In this document: one piece after another, positions 52,963 through 62,760 of the stretch | Layout of the letters: each line of letters opens with the position of its first letter | How positions within the stretch are numbered: position 1 is the first letter of the stretch | Source of the DNA: CAYRLW01 sp964425215 | Lineage (GTDB): Bacteria; Spirochaetota; Spirochaetia; Treponematales; Breznakiellaceae | Length of the DNA stretch: 64,000 bases | Assembly (NCBI GenBank): GCA_964425215.1 | Contig: CAYRLW010000011.1 | Coordinates: 10,416-74,415 of the forward strand | Direction of reading: 5' to 3' | Position numbers and translations under genes: made by a program | The notes under the pieces: generated by a model | The model's database searches: none | Told to the model about the DNA's origin: nothing | The model's input: only the letters and a program-made list of their open reading frames with translations

Positions 52963-53766
52963 TTATTTTTCCATTTTCCCATCCCGGAACTCTTGGGCGG
53001 TTATACCCATGCGTTTATGAAAAAGTCTAGAAAAATAATTCGGATCTTGAAAGCCCACCAGCTCCGCAATATCCGCTATTGAAAGGTTTTTGTTTTCTTT
53101 TAACAATTCCTGGGCCTTGGATAAGCGTAGGTTTACCAGATAATGGTTAAAGCCTTCTCCGGTTTCCTTTTTAAACAGTTCTGAAAGGTAGGTGGGGTTA
53201 ATGGCGACGTGGTCGCACACGTTCTTTAAACACAAAGCCTCGGCGAAGTGATCGTGCAGGTATTTTAGGGCCATCCTTATTTTCGGGTTCCCTATTTCCT
53301 CGAATTCATCCGCGCCTACTTGAATACGTTCCGCTTCCAGCCGCCTAAGTTTCCGCTCCATGGTCGACTTTTCGCTATGGGTCCGATCCTTTACCTGGAT
53401 ACTTTGGAGAGCGTTTTTTACGGCGTTCCGGAGGTCCGTCTCTTCCACGGGCTTGAGCAAAAAATCTCGGACCCCGAACTTAATCGCCCTTTGGGCGTAT
53501 TCAAAATTGTCGTACCCGGATACGATGATTATTTCCACGGGGGGAAGCAGGTTCCGTACTTTTTCTATAAACTCCAAACCCGAAAGCACGGGCATTCTGA
53601 TATCCGTGATGATGATATCGGGTCTCAGCTTCTTGGCTAATTCCAGTCCCGCTTCGCCGTCCTCTGCCTCGCCGATCACCCGTATGGGAAGCTCGTTTAT
53701 CGGCAAAAGCTTGACGATCAGCTTCCGGATCCACTTTTCGTCGTCGATAATCGCCACACTGTACAT
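52963..53766 (-). CDS. YesN-type response regulator, AraC output
   Basis: The 267-aa protein has a receiver domain (acidic pair IIDDEKW, phospho-Asp in IIITDIRMP near 55, Lys in FLLKP) and a C-terminal AraC helix-turn-helix pair (LKNVCDHVAINPTYLSELFKK, NLSIADIAELVGFQDPNYFSRLFHK). It would be phosphorylated by the histidine kinase encoded upstream and activate sugar-uptake genes. I chose the ATG at 53766, one base after the kinase stop, with AAGGTGAG as ribosome binding site. Confidence 0.85.
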   Translation of the reverse strand: MYSVAIIDDEKWIRKLIVKLLPINELPIRVIGEAEDGEAGLELAKKLRPDIIITDIRMPVLSGLEFIEKVRNLLPPVEIIIVSGYDNFEYAQRAIKFGVRDFLLKPVEETDLRNAVKNALQSIQVKDRTHSEKSTMERKLRRLEAERIQVGADEFEEIGNPKIRMALKYLHDHFAEALCLKNVCDHVAINPTYLSELFKKETGEGFNHYLVNLRLSKAQELLKENKNLSIADIAELVGFQDPNYFSRLFHKRMGITAQEFRDGKMEK

Positions 53767-53767
53767 A

Positions 53768-55498
53768 CTACTCACCTTGGTCAAAGGGTATGCGCACCGA
53801 GATGGCCGTCCAGGCCCCCTGGAGGCTATCGATCTCTAGGCCGTAGGAATTCCCGTAGAGGAGTTTTAACCGCAGGTTTACGTTATCCAAGCCGTGGGCG
53901 CTCTTTACCTTTCGTATATCCGGCGTTATTGCAAAGGAAGCTTTAAGCTCCGCGAGCCGTTCGGGGGTTAAACCGGGACCATTGTCGTAAACCTTAATTT
54001 TTACAATCTCCCCTTCCTGCTGGGCCGAAATCTTAAGAAGTCCATCCTTGGCTTTCAATTCTAAGCCGTACTTAAAAGCGTTCTCCACGATGGGTTGAAG
54101 TATAAAGCGGGTTATCTTAACACCTGTAAGGGAATCGGGGACATCGAACTTTACGACGATGCGGTCGCCGAATCGGTAGTGCTGAATTTTTAAATAATCC
54201 CGCAGGTACCGCAATTCTTCCCCGATAGTGGTGGTCTCCTGAAGGTTTCCCACGTTGTACCGAAATAGTCGGGACAAGGCTAGGGTCATGTCGGAAATAT
54301 CCCGATTGTTCCGTTCCAAGGCGATACTACGGATAACGTCCAAGGTGTTATAGAGAAAATGGGGGTTGATTTTTGCCTGCAGGGCTTGAAGTTCCGCTTC
54401 GTTCGCCTCGTTTTCTTTAAGCACCACCGTATCGATAAGCTCGTTAACCTCTGCCACCATGGTACGGAAGCGGTTAATAAGAAAGTTAATTTCCTGATAC
54501 TTGGTGGTGGGATATTCGGGGTAGAAATCTCCTTTCCCAACCTTCTGCATACTTATGTACAATTCCTGTAAGGGTCCGGTAATACGGCCTGAAAAAAGAA
54601 TGGCTAGAACCACGCTGAGAATGACGATGAGCAGAATAATCGCTGTCGTACCGACGATGGCCGAACGGAATTTTATAAGCATGCGATCCTTAGGGATAAA
54701 GGCTTTGAGGTACAACAGGTTGGCCTTTAGTTCCTTCACGATGGGGATCTCGTTTCGGTTCCGTAGTTGGCTGTAGTTTGAGTAGCTCTGGTTTTCCAAA
54801 AGTACCGAATTGGTAAATGAATTGTAGATGTACATGGGCGTCTGGTCGTTATAGGCCATGGAATGTACAAAGTTGTCGAAGGCCGAAAGATTGATATCCA
54901 CCTGTACCAGGATAGGACTTTTACGGACATCGGGTATAAAAAATTTTTGGATAGAGGTGATAACCATATCGTTATCGTCCCGGGCGACTCCCACGTTGTA
55001 GGGCGCGGGGTGGGGTTTGACAAAGAGTTCCTCCCCGTTTGATTGCCGAGCGATATCTACCCAGTACTTGTCCAGTAACAGATCCTCCCGAATGCCGTTG
55101 CGGGAACTGATAACGTAGTTTTTGTCGGAGATAACGTAGACGCCGTTAACAAAGTTGTAGGCCTGGGAGACGGTGTATACGTATTCGATCAGTTCCTTGA
55201 GTTTTTGAACGTTCTCTCGGGAAATAGTCTGGCCCTTGTCCGGCGGATAATAGTCCGCGATCATTTTCCCCACAATGGTCCGCTGTATGGCGTTCACGCT
55301 GTTAAAAATATTTTCTAGGCTATCCCGTTCCTGGTTAATGATCACTTCCTGATAAGCAACCACATCGTTATCGATAATAATCCGTACGTTTCCCAGAAAG
55401 AGTAAAAGAATCAGGATCGATGGGAGGATGATCGACAGGGGGAGCAGGATCAGCAGATCCTGTTTGATGGTTCTGCCGTTCCAAGAATGTTTAATCAT
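53768..55498 (-). CDS. YesM-type sensor histidine kinase
   Basis: The 576-aa protein has an N-terminal membrane helix, an extracytoplasmic sensor domain (~40-280), a second helix (~295-318), a HAMP domain (TGPLQELYISMQKVGKGDF), the YesM His-kinase motif with the phospho-His in INPHFLYNTLDVIRS (~390), and an HATPase (NAFKYGLE, VYDNGPGLTP). It overlaps the binding-protein gene by 8 nt (ATGATTAA), which fixes the start at 55498. Confidence 0.85.
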   Translation of the reverse strand: MIKHSWNGRTIKQDLLILLPLSIILPSILILLLFLGNVRIIIDNDVVAYQEVIINQERDSLENIFNSVNAIQRTIVGKMIADYYPPDKGQTISRENVQKLKELIEYVYTVSQAYNFVNGVYVISDKNYVISSRNGIREDLLLDKYWVDIARQSNGEELFVKPHPAPYNVGVARDDNDMVITSIQKFFIPDVRKSPILVQVDINLSAFDNFVHSMAYNDQTPMYIYNSFTNSVLLENQSYSNYSQLRNRNEIPIVKELKANLLYLKAFIPKDRMLIKFRSAIVGTTAIILLIVILSVVLAILFSGRITGPLQELYISMQKVGKGDFYPEYPTTKYQEINFLINRFRTMVAEVNELIDTVVLKENEANEAELQALQAKINPHFLYNTLDVIRSIALERNNRDISDMTLALSRLFRYNVGNLQETTTIGEELRYLRDYLKIQHYRFGDRIVVKFDVPDSLTGVKITRFILQPIVENAFKYGLELKAKDGLLKISAQQEGEIVKIKVYDNGPGLTPERLAELKASFAITPDIRKVKSAHGLDNVNLRLKLLYGNSYGLEIDSLQGAWTAISVRIPFDQGE

Positions 55499-56831
55499 GG
55501 GAGGTTCGTAATCCTTCCTGAACCGTCCGCAGGAACTCGTCGGAAGTGACGGCGCCGCTCCACAAAAGGTCATTCGCCGCTTTGTAAAGGTCAAACGTCG
55601 CCAGGGACCCGAAGCAGAACTCGTGCAAAGGATAGGTCTCTACTCCGGAGAGGGCTTCTTTAGCCTTCTTATAGAGAGGGTTCACAGAATCCGGAAGGGT
55701 TATTTCCCTCGTGGGTTCACACCCCTCTTGGCTGGCCCGGGCGATGAAGGTGGCGTCGGAAAAAAGCCACTCCAAAAACCGTACAATGGCTTTCCGTTTT
55801 TCGGGATCCTTCCACGCGGCCCGGCTAACGCAGATGCTTTGGGAGACCCCGCCCACCGTAAACCGCGACGGGTCTTCGGAAGTATCGCTTATCCTGGGTA
55901 CGGGAATAATAACGCTCTCCGCGGCCACCTGGGGATCGAAAAGCGAAAAGGTCCAATTAAAGGTATAGGTCATGGCCGTTTTACGCAGGTTGAACTGGTT
56001 CACCTGGTAATCCCAAGAACCGGTTTGTATCGTGTTCTCTGGTACCGCTTTAGCCTTGACCAGCTTCAGTACCGCATCGGCGGCGGCGCGGGTTCCCGGA
56101 TATATAAAATTACCGGTTTTCCGAATATCCACGGTGTCTCGGTACGCTCCTGGGGTCTGGTACGTAAGGGCGCTAAAAAACAGATGCCCAGGATCGCCCA
56201 GATAACTACCCATGGAAAGGGGCACGATGCCGCGCTTACGGAGAATAGGAGTCATACGAATGATATCGTCTAACGTCCGGGGAAGGGCTAGACCGCTTTC
56301 GTCCAGGATCTTCTTATTAACAATAAAAACCCCTTGGAACCATTCGTAGGGAAGGGCATAGTTCCGTCCATCAATCTTCGTGGCTTCCATGGCCTCGGTT
56401 CGAAAATCCTTTCTTTTTAGGAAATCCGAAGCGTCAAACAGTTCCTGGGCGTCTACGATGAGATTATTATCCACAAAATACTTTAAATTGGTATCGTAGC
56501 TCCAAAAGGTAAAGACATCGGGCAGGTTGTTCGACGCCACATCGATAAAAATCTGCGTTTTATGCTGTATGCCGTTGTTCGCTTCTGTCTCTAGATTAAA
56601 GGAATCCTTAACTTGTGTTTGATAGGCTTTTATGGTGGCGTCGAACCCGTGGGTCCAACAATACGCGAAACGTATCGTTGGAAGGGTCGCTTGAGGGGTT
56701 TGGGGGCTCGCTTTATCCGAAACCGCGGTTCCGTTGCAGGACCAGAGAACAACGATACCCAGCGCCGCTAACAATCCCATAGGCTTCAATCGATAAACTC
56801 CGTCCTTTCCCAAGCGCTTTAAGCCACCCAT
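55491..56831 (-). CDS. Lipoprotein solute-binding protein linked to YesMN
   Basis: The 446-aa protein is an extracellular family 1 solute-binding protein: lipobox VVLWSC near residue 30, then PTIRFAYCWTHGFDATIKAY, DVFTFWSYDTNLKYFVDNNLI and NYALPYEWFQGVFIVNK. It lacks its own permease here and shares an operon with the kinase, so it may act as the sugar co-sensor. An ATG at 56831 just after TATACT is the likely start; another at 56780 would give a shorter signal peptide. An upstream frame to 56939 precedes the promoter. Confidence 0.75.
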   Translation of the reverse strand: MGGLKRLGKDGVYRLKPMGLLAALGIVVLWSCNGTAVSDKASPQTPQATLPTIRFAYCWTHGFDATIKAYQTQVKDSFNLETEANNGIQHKTQIFIDVASNNLPDVFTFWSYDTNLKYFVDNNLIVDAQELFDASDFLKRKDFRTEAMEATKIDGRNYALPYEWFQGVFIVNKKILDESGLALPRTLDDIIRMTPILRKRGIVPLSMGSYLGDPGHLFFSALTYQTPGAYRDTVDIRKTGNFIYPGTRAAADAVLKLVKAKAVPENTIQTGSWDYQVNQFNLRKTAMTYTFNWTFSLFDPQVAAESVIIPVPRISDTSEDPSRFTVGGVSQSICVSRAAWKDPEKRKAIVRFLEWLFSDATFIARASQEGCEPTREITLPDSVNPLYKKAKEALSGVETYPLHEFCFGSLATFDLYKAANDLLWSGAVTSDEFLRTVQEGLRTSHD

Positions 56832-57015
56832 CGGTGAAAGTATACCAGATGCCCCGCCTCTTTTACACCGGGACCCGAAAAAAATCCAGTCGTTCCGAAA
56901 AAACACAGGGTATACAATTTTTGGTTTTAAGCCGTACAATTTTTTAAGATTCCGAAGATTTCCAGCTCCTTGAGGGGCTTTGGCATCACGGAAAAATATT
57001 TTTTAGGAGGAAACG

Positions 57016-58323
57016 ATGAAACTATTAAAAACCTGTGGAATCACCCTGGCCTTGCTAGGGTTTGCCCTGGGGTCCGTGTACGCGAACGGCAACGCGGATA
57101 AGGGTGCGGCGCAAACAACCTCGAGCGGAAAAACTAAGGTTACCGTCTGGACGCTTTGGACCGACACAACCCAAGACGTAAACTCCATAGCGTTCCACAA
57201 AGCCTTGGAATCCGCCGTAAAAGATCTGCCGGATATTCAGATCGAGCACGACGCCACAGAAAACGAGGCTTACAAGACCAAGATTAAAACCGCCATGGCC
57301 GCCGGGGACGCCCCCGACGTATTCTACGCCTGGGGCGCCGGGTTCGTAAAACCCTTTGTAGACGCCGGTAAAGTTGTTCCTCTGGACGACTACCTTAAAG
57401 ACGGGACCGCGGCTAAGCTGAAGGGCGGCGCCAACACCAACTTTACCTTTAACGGCAAGACCTACGGCCTAACCTTTACCCAGTGGGTGGCCGGTCTCTA
57501 TTGCGACAAGGCCCTCTTTGACAAATACAACGTCAAACTTCCCAATACTTACGAGGATCTAATGGCCGCAGTCAAGGCCTTCAAAGCCGCCGGGGTCATC
57601 CCGATCACCGTGGGCGAAAAGGACCGCTGGCCCGGCATGTTCTGGCAGAACGCCTTCGCCATCCGCACCGCTGGAGCCGATACGTGCAACGCGGCCCTCG
57701 CCGGAAAAGCGCCCTTCAACACCCCCGAGTTCGTCCGTTCCGCACAGCTTCTTGCCGATCTAGTATCCGCCGGAGCCTTTGTTGACGGCGCCCTGGGTCT
57801 AACCTCCGACGAAGCCCAAGCCCTGTTCCTCCAGCGAAAAGCGGCCATGTACTACATGGGCAGTTGGTTCGCCGGTAACATCGCCGCCAGCGATAACGGC
57901 ATCGTGAACGACGTGGTAGTGCAGAAGTTCCCCACCATCTCCGATCAAAAGGGCGACGCGACCCAGTTCCTGGGCGGCGCTATCGACGGACTCTGTGTTT
58001 CCCAAAACGCCAAAGATAAAACCGCCGCGGCGCGGGTAACCAAGTACCTTATGGAACAAACCGCCCGAAATCTTGCGAAGACCGGCGACGGGCTCCCCAC
58101 GTGGAACACCGACGACGTGGTTCCCGCGAAATCGAACCCCGTGGCTACCCAGTTTGCCCAAATGGTCAAAGGCTCCACCGGTTATGTGCTGGCCTGGGAT
58201 ACCTTCCTCTCCGGCGCCGACGCGGATGACCACAAAAACTTCGTCGCCGCCATTTTTGGCGGGACCATGACCCCCAAAGATTTCGCCGCCTCCATGCAGG
58301 CTATCAGCGACAAGAACAAATAG
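57016..58323 (+). CDS. Sugar ABC transporter solute-binding protein
   Basis: The 435-aa protein has a cleavable signal peptide (MKLLKTCGITLALLGFALG, cut near VYA-NG) without a lipobox Cys. Family 1 binding-protein features follow: VTVWTLWTDTTQDV, AMAAGDAPDVFYAWG, LYCDKALFDKYNVKLPNTYEDL. Aromatic residues in these loops suit a sugar ligand. It leads the transporter operon (TAGGAGGAAACG before the ATG) and is divergent from the sensor operon. A hairpin follows its stop, as is common when the binding protein must be made in excess. Confidence 0.85.
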   Translation: MKLLKTCGITLALLGFALGSVYANGNADKGAAQTTSSGKTKVTVWTLWTDTTQDVNSIAFHKALESAVKDLPDIQIEHDATENEAYKTKIKTAMAAGDAPDVFYAWGAGFVKPFVDAGKVVPLDDYLKDGTAAKLKGGANTNFTFNGKTYGLTFTQWVAGLYCDKALFDKYNVKLPNTYEDLMAAVKAFKAAGVIPITVGEKDRWPGMFWQNAFAIRTAGADTCNAALAGKAPFNTPEFVRSAQLLADLVSAGAFVDGALGLTSDEAQALFLQRKAAMYYMGSWFAGNIAASDNGIVNDVVVQKFPTISDQKGDATQFLGGAIDGLCVSQNAKDKTAAARVTKYLMEQTARNLAKTGDGLPTWNTDDVVPAKSNPVATQFAQMVKGSTGYVLAWDTFLSGADADDHKNFVAAIFGGTMTPKDFAASMQAISDKNK

Positions 58324-58331
58324 TATTCCGG

Positions 58332-58371
58332 TAGGGGTGTAAAAACTGGTATCTCGGCTTTCACACCCCTA
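58332..58371. terminator. Intercistronic hairpin after the binding-protein gene
   Basis: TAGGGGTGT faces ACACCCCTA with a 22-nt loop, 8 nt after the stop. With no T run it is probably a leaky or stabilising hairpin that lowers permease expression relative to the binding protein. Confidence 0.6.
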
Positions 58372-58398
58372 TAAACGAAACGTTTTGACGCACGGACG

Positions 58399-58422
58399 AC
58401 TGCCCTCCGTAACGGGGGCAGT
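58399..58422. repeat. Second intercistronic hairpin
   Basis: ACTGCCC faces GGGCAGT, extended by CCGT/ACGG inside, just before the permease ribosome binding site AGGGAGAG. It may add to attenuation between the genes. Confidence 0.5.
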
Positions 58423-58443
58423 TGCCGTTTTAAGGGAGAGCCT

Positions 58444-59331
58444 ATGCATAAGGTATTGTCGGACAAGAGGATCATCCTGGTGTTTATGCTCCCGGCAACC
58501 CTGTTGTTCCTGTTCATTGTTATCATCCCCATATTCATTTCCGCCCATTACAGCACCCTTAAATGGGACGGGATCGGTGTGGGCAAATTCATCGGCCTCG
58601 GGAATTTCGGACAACTATTCAGCGATAAAAACGCGTTTTTTTCCCAATCGATTATCAACTCGCTGTACCTCGCGGCCCTTTCCGTGTTTATTCAATTGCC
58701 CATCGCCTTCTTCTTTGCCCGGGTCCTGGCTTCGGGGGTTGAAGGAGAAGGTTTTTTCCGGACTGTATACTTCATACCGGTCATCGTCTCCACCGTGGTC
58801 ATAGGCCAAATGTGGCTTAAAATCTACAATCCCCAGTACGGACTGCTCAACAATCTTTTAAAGTACATTGGTTTAGGAACCCTTTCCCAGGAATGGCTTG
58901 GAAACAAAAAGATTGCTTTGGGTTCGGTGTTTGTACCCCTGATATGGCAGTACGTGGGATACCATATCCTGCTCTTTTACGCCGGAATAAAGACTGTCCC
59001 CCAGGACATTATCGAGGCCGCCAAAATAGACGGCGCGTCCTTCAGCATCATTACCTTCCGTATTGTGGTTCCAAACATTATCTCCGTCATAGAAATCTGC
59101 GTAGTTTTGGCGGTCGTCGGGTCTCTTAAAACCTTTGATCTCATTTACATCCTAACCAACGGCGGCCCTTTACACGCCACCGAAGTTCCCACCACGTTGA
59201 TGTTTAACACCATTTTCCACCGTATGGAATACGGCTTTGGAAGTTCCATGGCCATCTTCATCGTTTTGGAATGCCTGCTCTTGACCGTGGCCATTCGGGG
59301 TTTCTTTAGGAGGTTCGATTATGCCAAATAA
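58444..59331 (+). CDS. Sugar ABC transporter permease 1 (MalF type)
   Basis: The 295-aa protein has six hydrophobic segments and the EAA loop IIEAAKIDGASFSIITFRIV that docks on the ATPase. With the next gene it forms the membrane channel for the sugar bound by the protein encoded upstream. No ATPase is encoded here; a shared MsmK/UgpC-type ATPase elsewhere is likely. AAGGGAGAGCC precedes the ATG. It overlaps permease 2 by 11 nt. Confidence 0.9.
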   Translation: MHKVLSDKRIILVFMLPATLLFLFIVIIPIFISAHYSTLKWDGIGVGKFIGLGNFGQLFSDKNAFFSQSIINSLYLAALSVFIQLPIAFFFARVLASGVEGEGFFRTVYFIPVIVSTVVIGQMWLKIYNPQYGLLNNLLKYIGLGTLSQEWLGNKKIALGSVFVPLIWQYVGYHILLFYAGIKTVPQDIIEAAKIDGASFSIITFRIVVPNIISVIEICVVLAVVGSLKTFDLIYILTNGGPLHATEVPTTLMFNTIFHRMEYGFGSSMAIFIVLECLLLTVAIRGFFRRFDYAK

Positions 59332-60193
59332 TAGTAACCGTTCCTCTTTATATCAAAACTCGAGAGGACCGATGGTGATAAAAACCATCATCATCGTTGG
59401 TCTGTCCCTTTTCGCTTTTATTCAAGTGTATCCCTTCCTCTGGTTAGTACTATTTTCCTTTAAGTCCAACGACGAAATTTTTGGAGGAAATATAGCGGGC
59501 ATCCCCCGCACCTGGCTTTGGGGGAACTACAGCGACGCGTTCCTGGGAGGGAAGGTCGGGCTATACCTTTTTAACAGCGTCTTGGTCACCAGTGTTACCA
59601 TTGTGTTAACCCTATTGGTATCCTGTATGGCGGCCTACGGAATTTCCCGGCTCCGTTGGAAACTGAGCCAGCCGGTCTTGGTGTTTTTCCTTCTAGGGAT
59701 GATGATTCCTATCCACGCGACCTTGCTTCCCCTTTTCATCATCTTCAAGAACCTGCGTCTGCTTAACACCTATTGGTGTCTTATCCTCCCCTACGCGGGT
59801 TTCGCCCTACCAATCGCCATATTCATCCTGGCGGGCTTTATGAAGGCCATTCCCATGGAGATGGAGGAATCGTCGTTCATGGACGGCGCCAGCGTATTCC
59901 GATCCTTCTTTTCGATCATCCTACCCATCGTCAGACCCGCCATGGCGACGGTGGCGATTCTTACCTTCCTTAGCGCGTGGAACGAATTGATGTTCGCCAT
60001 CACCTTTATCAGCAAAGCCCAATACAGTACCTTGACCGTGGGGCTTCAATCCATGGTGGGTCAATATTCCACCGCGTGGGGGCCCATCGGTGCGGGGCTG
60101 GTTATCGGTACGGTGCCGACTATCATCATCTATGCTATTATGAGCAAACAGATTCAGGACAGCTTCATGACCGCCGGAGCGGTTAAGGGGTAG
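59321..60193 (+). CDS. Sugar ABC transporter permease 2 (MalG type)
   Basis: The 290-aa protein has six membrane segments and the EAA motif MEESSFMDGASVFRSFFSII with a following LPIVRPAM. It pairs with permease 1. It overlaps that gene by 11 nt and ends 11 nt before the GH3 gene. Confidence 0.9.
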   Translation: MPNNSNRSSLYQNSRGPMVIKTIIIVGLSLFAFIQVYPFLWLVLFSFKSNDEIFGGNIAGIPRTWLWGNYSDAFLGGKVGLYLFNSVLVTSVTIVLTLLVSCMAAYGISRLRWKLSQPVLVFFLLGMMIPIHATLLPLFIIFKNLRLLNTYWCLILPYAGFALPIAIFILAGFMKAIPMEMEESSFMDGASVFRSFFSIILPIVRPAMATVAILTFLSAWNELMFAITFISKAQYSTLTVGLQSMVGQYSTAWGPIGAGLVIGTVPTIIIYAIMSKQIQDSFMTAGAVKG

Positions 60194-60204
60194 GGGTTAA
60201 AACC

Positions 60205-62436
60205 ATGGAAATTTATAAAGACAAAAATAGAAGCGTTGAAGAACGGGTACGGGATCTTCTTTCCCGAATGACCGCGGAAGAAAAGCTTGGCCAGATGGTT
60301 CAGCTTCCCGCTAAACAGGGAATAGCGGCGGAGAATTTTATCGATAAGCTGGAGGAATGGCACGTTGGCAGTTTCCTCCACTGCACCGGGGACACGATGG
60401 CGAAGATCCAGGAGCGGGCGGCCAAGACCCGCCTCGGTATTCCCGTCATCTTCGGGATCGACGCTATCCACGGCCACTGCTTCGACGAGGACGGGACCGT
60501 ATTCCCCACCCAACTGGCCATGAGCTGTAGTTGGGACCCCGACCTGCTCCGCCGGGCCGCCCGGGTCACCGCCCGGGAAGTACGGGCCGACGGCATCCAC
60601 TGGACCTTCTCTCCGGTGCTCTGCGTGGGTAGGGACACCCGCTGGGGCCGGGTGGACGAAACCTTCGGCGAGGATCCCTGGCTCATCGGTGTCCTCGGTA
60701 CCGCCATGGTAAAGGGGTACCAGGGGGACGCATCTTCGATGTCCGACCTCTGGTCGGCCGACCTTTGGCCGTCAGACAGCATCCTGGCCTGCGTAAAACA
60801 CTTTGTCGCCTACGGCGAGGCCACCGGCGGCCGGGACGCCTACGAGGCCGAAGTCTCCCAGCGGAAACTGCTTTCCCTGTTCCTACCGCCCTTTGAAAAA
60901 GCCATCAAAGAAGGGGGCGCCGCCACGGTGATGACCGCCTACGAGGCCATCGACGGCGTACCCGCCACGGTGAACTCCTGGCTCCTGCGGAAAACCCTTA
61001 AAGAAGACTGGGGCTTCTCCGGCTTTGTGGTCACCGACTGGGACAACGTCGGCGCCCTCAGCCGGCGCCAGACGGTGGCGGCGGACGGCAAGCAAGCGGC
61101 GCTGGAAGCGGTCAAAGCGGGTAACGACATGATCATGACCACGCCGGAGTTTTACCTCAACGCCCTGGAACTCTACCGGGAAGGGAAACTTTCCGACGCG
61201 GACCTGGACGATTCGGTAGCCCGAATCCTCAGACTCAAGTTCCGTCTCGGGCTCTTCGACGAGCGCCGCTTCGCGGATCCCGCCGCGCGGGAAACCGTGG
61301 TCGGCAATCCCGAGCACTGGGCCGTGGCCCTGGAAGCCAGCCGTAAAGCCTTGACCCTGCTGATCAACCGCGATGCCTTGCCGATCCGGCAAACAGAGGG
61401 CCGACGGATACTCGTAACGGGACCCAACGCCGCCGACATCCGGGCCCAGCTGGGGGACTGGTCCTTCGGCTCCATGCAGGCGGGGGTGGTGAACAGCGAC
61501 TTTCACCGCAAGGACACCGTTACGGTGCTCCAGGCGCTCCAGGACGCCGCCGCCCCCAGGGGCTACACGGTGGATTACATCAAAGGGGCGGACTGCCTGG
61601 ACGATACCTTTGACGAAATCTCCGCCGCCGTCGAAGCGGCCCGGAACGCGGACTACGTGGTCGCCTGCGTCGGCGACACCATCGAACTTCACGGAGAAGG
61701 TCGGGACCGCTCCGAATTGGAGCTGACGGGGAAACAGGAAGAACTGCTAAAGGCCCTCCGCCCGGTGGCGAAGCGGTTAATCGTCGTTTTCATCGCCTCC
61801 AAACCCCTGGCCCTCGGCTGGGTCAAGGACCACGCCGACGCCCTGCTCTGCGCCTTCAATCCCGGAGCCAAGGGCGGCGTAGCCGTCAAGGAAGCCCTGT
61901 TCGGGGAACTCAACCCCTCGGGTCGATTGACCATCTCCTTCCCCCGAAGCGCCGGCCAACTGCCGGTACACTACGACCGATACCGGGGCTGGCATTCCAT
62001 GAATCCCGGCAACGCGGAGCGTTATATCGATTCCACCGAAGAGGCGGTATTCTCCTTTGGGGAAGGTCTTTCCTACACCCGGTTCGAGTATTCCTCCCTC
62101 CGGGTGCTTAGCCCGGAAATAACTACCGGCGAATCGCCGGCCTTCCAGGTAACCGTAAAGAATACCGGTACCGTCGCGGGAACCGAAACCGTACAGCTTT
62201 ACGTGCGGGACCTGGTCAGCTCCGTGACCACGGCGTGCAAAAACCTCCGGGCCTTTACACAGGTAAACCTGGCCCCCGGAGAAAGCGCCGACGTTCGCCT
62301 GGAAGCGGCCTACCACGACCTCGCCCTGGTTACACCGGACCTACAACGGGTCGTCGAACCGGGGGACTTTGAAGTCATGGTGGGCCATTCCTCCCGGGAC
62401 GCAGACCTCCTGGTTGGACGATTTCGCCTAACCTAG
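60205..62436 (+). CDS. GH3 beta-glycosidase (beta-glucosidase type)
   Basis: The 743-aa protein is a full-length family 3 glycoside hydrolase. Residues ~5-330 are the TIM barrel, with substrate-binding GIDAIHGH, KHFVAYG and the nucleophile Asp in GFVVTDWDNV (~276). Residues ~360-590 are the alpha/beta sandwich with the acid/base region ELHGEGRDRSEL (~494-505). The end is a fibronectin III-like domain. No signal peptide is seen, so it acts in the cytoplasm on beta-linked disaccharides or short oligosaccharides brought in by the transporter just upstream. Exact sugar specificity cannot be told by eye. Confidence 0.9.
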   Translation: MEIYKDKNRSVEERVRDLLSRMTAEEKLGQMVQLPAKQGIAAENFIDKLEEWHVGSFLHCTGDTMAKIQERAAKTRLGIPVIFGIDAIHGHCFDEDGTVFPTQLAMSCSWDPDLLRRAARVTAREVRADGIHWTFSPVLCVGRDTRWGRVDETFGEDPWLIGVLGTAMVKGYQGDASSMSDLWSADLWPSDSILACVKHFVAYGEATGGRDAYEAEVSQRKLLSLFLPPFEKAIKEGGAATVMTAYEAIDGVPATVNSWLLRKTLKEDWGFSGFVVTDWDNVGALSRRQTVAADGKQAALEAVKAGNDMIMTTPEFYLNALELYREGKLSDADLDDSVARILRLKFRLGLFDERRFADPAARETVVGNPEHWAVALEASRKALTLLINRDALPIRQTEGRRILVTGPNAADIRAQLGDWSFGSMQAGVVNSDFHRKDTVTVLQALQDAAAPRGYTVDYIKGADCLDDTFDEISAAVEAARNADYVVACVGDTIELHGEGRDRSELELTGKQEELLKALRPVAKRLIVVFIASKPLALGWVKDHADALLCAFNPGAKGGVAVKEALFGELNPSGRLTISFPRSAGQLPVHYDRYRGWHSMNPGNAERYIDSTEEAVFSFGEGLSYTRFEYSSLRVLSPEITTGESPAFQVTVKNTGTVAGTETVQLYVRDLVSSVTTACKNLRAFTQVNLAPGESADVRLEAAYHDLALVTPDLQRVVEPGDFEVMVGHSSRDADLLVGRFRLT

Positions 62437-62760
62437 TAGCGGGGTTCGGCGGAACGCGGCGGTAGGCGAACGGAGCTTATAGCTTCCAAATCCGTCGCCG
62501 CACCCCTGGAAACGCGTCGCTTTTTTGAGGAAAAAATACGTCTACGCCAACAGCGTCTGGATCTCCGTTTCGCCCGGGCCCAACAGGACGTGGCAACCAT
62601 AATAAGCTAAAGTCGGCGCATCCCAAGGTACAACGGGATGTGGCACGGTTCATTGTTTTTCTGGAAGCGGCCCTGCAAGCCTAGGGTCCCGTGGGGTACC
62701 CCCCTATATGCGGTCGAAGGGAGGCAACCGGTTTACCCCGCTTCGGGTTTTGATCGCCGC
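62437..62760 (+). other. 324-bp gap with a possible gene tail
   Basis: One frame reads on from the GH3 stop to TAA at 62608 and its last ~35 codons look coding (ETRRFFEEKIRLRQQRLDLR, then FARAQQDVATIIS). It has no start and may be the end of a lost gene, perhaps a nucleotidyltransferase-like protein. The remaining 150 bp show nothing I recognise. Confidence 0.3.

Noticed and set aside
56810..56823. AAGCGCTT palindrome as a LacI-type operator
   Set aside because: It lies within the first codons of the binding-protein gene and is short; chance match cannot be excluded.
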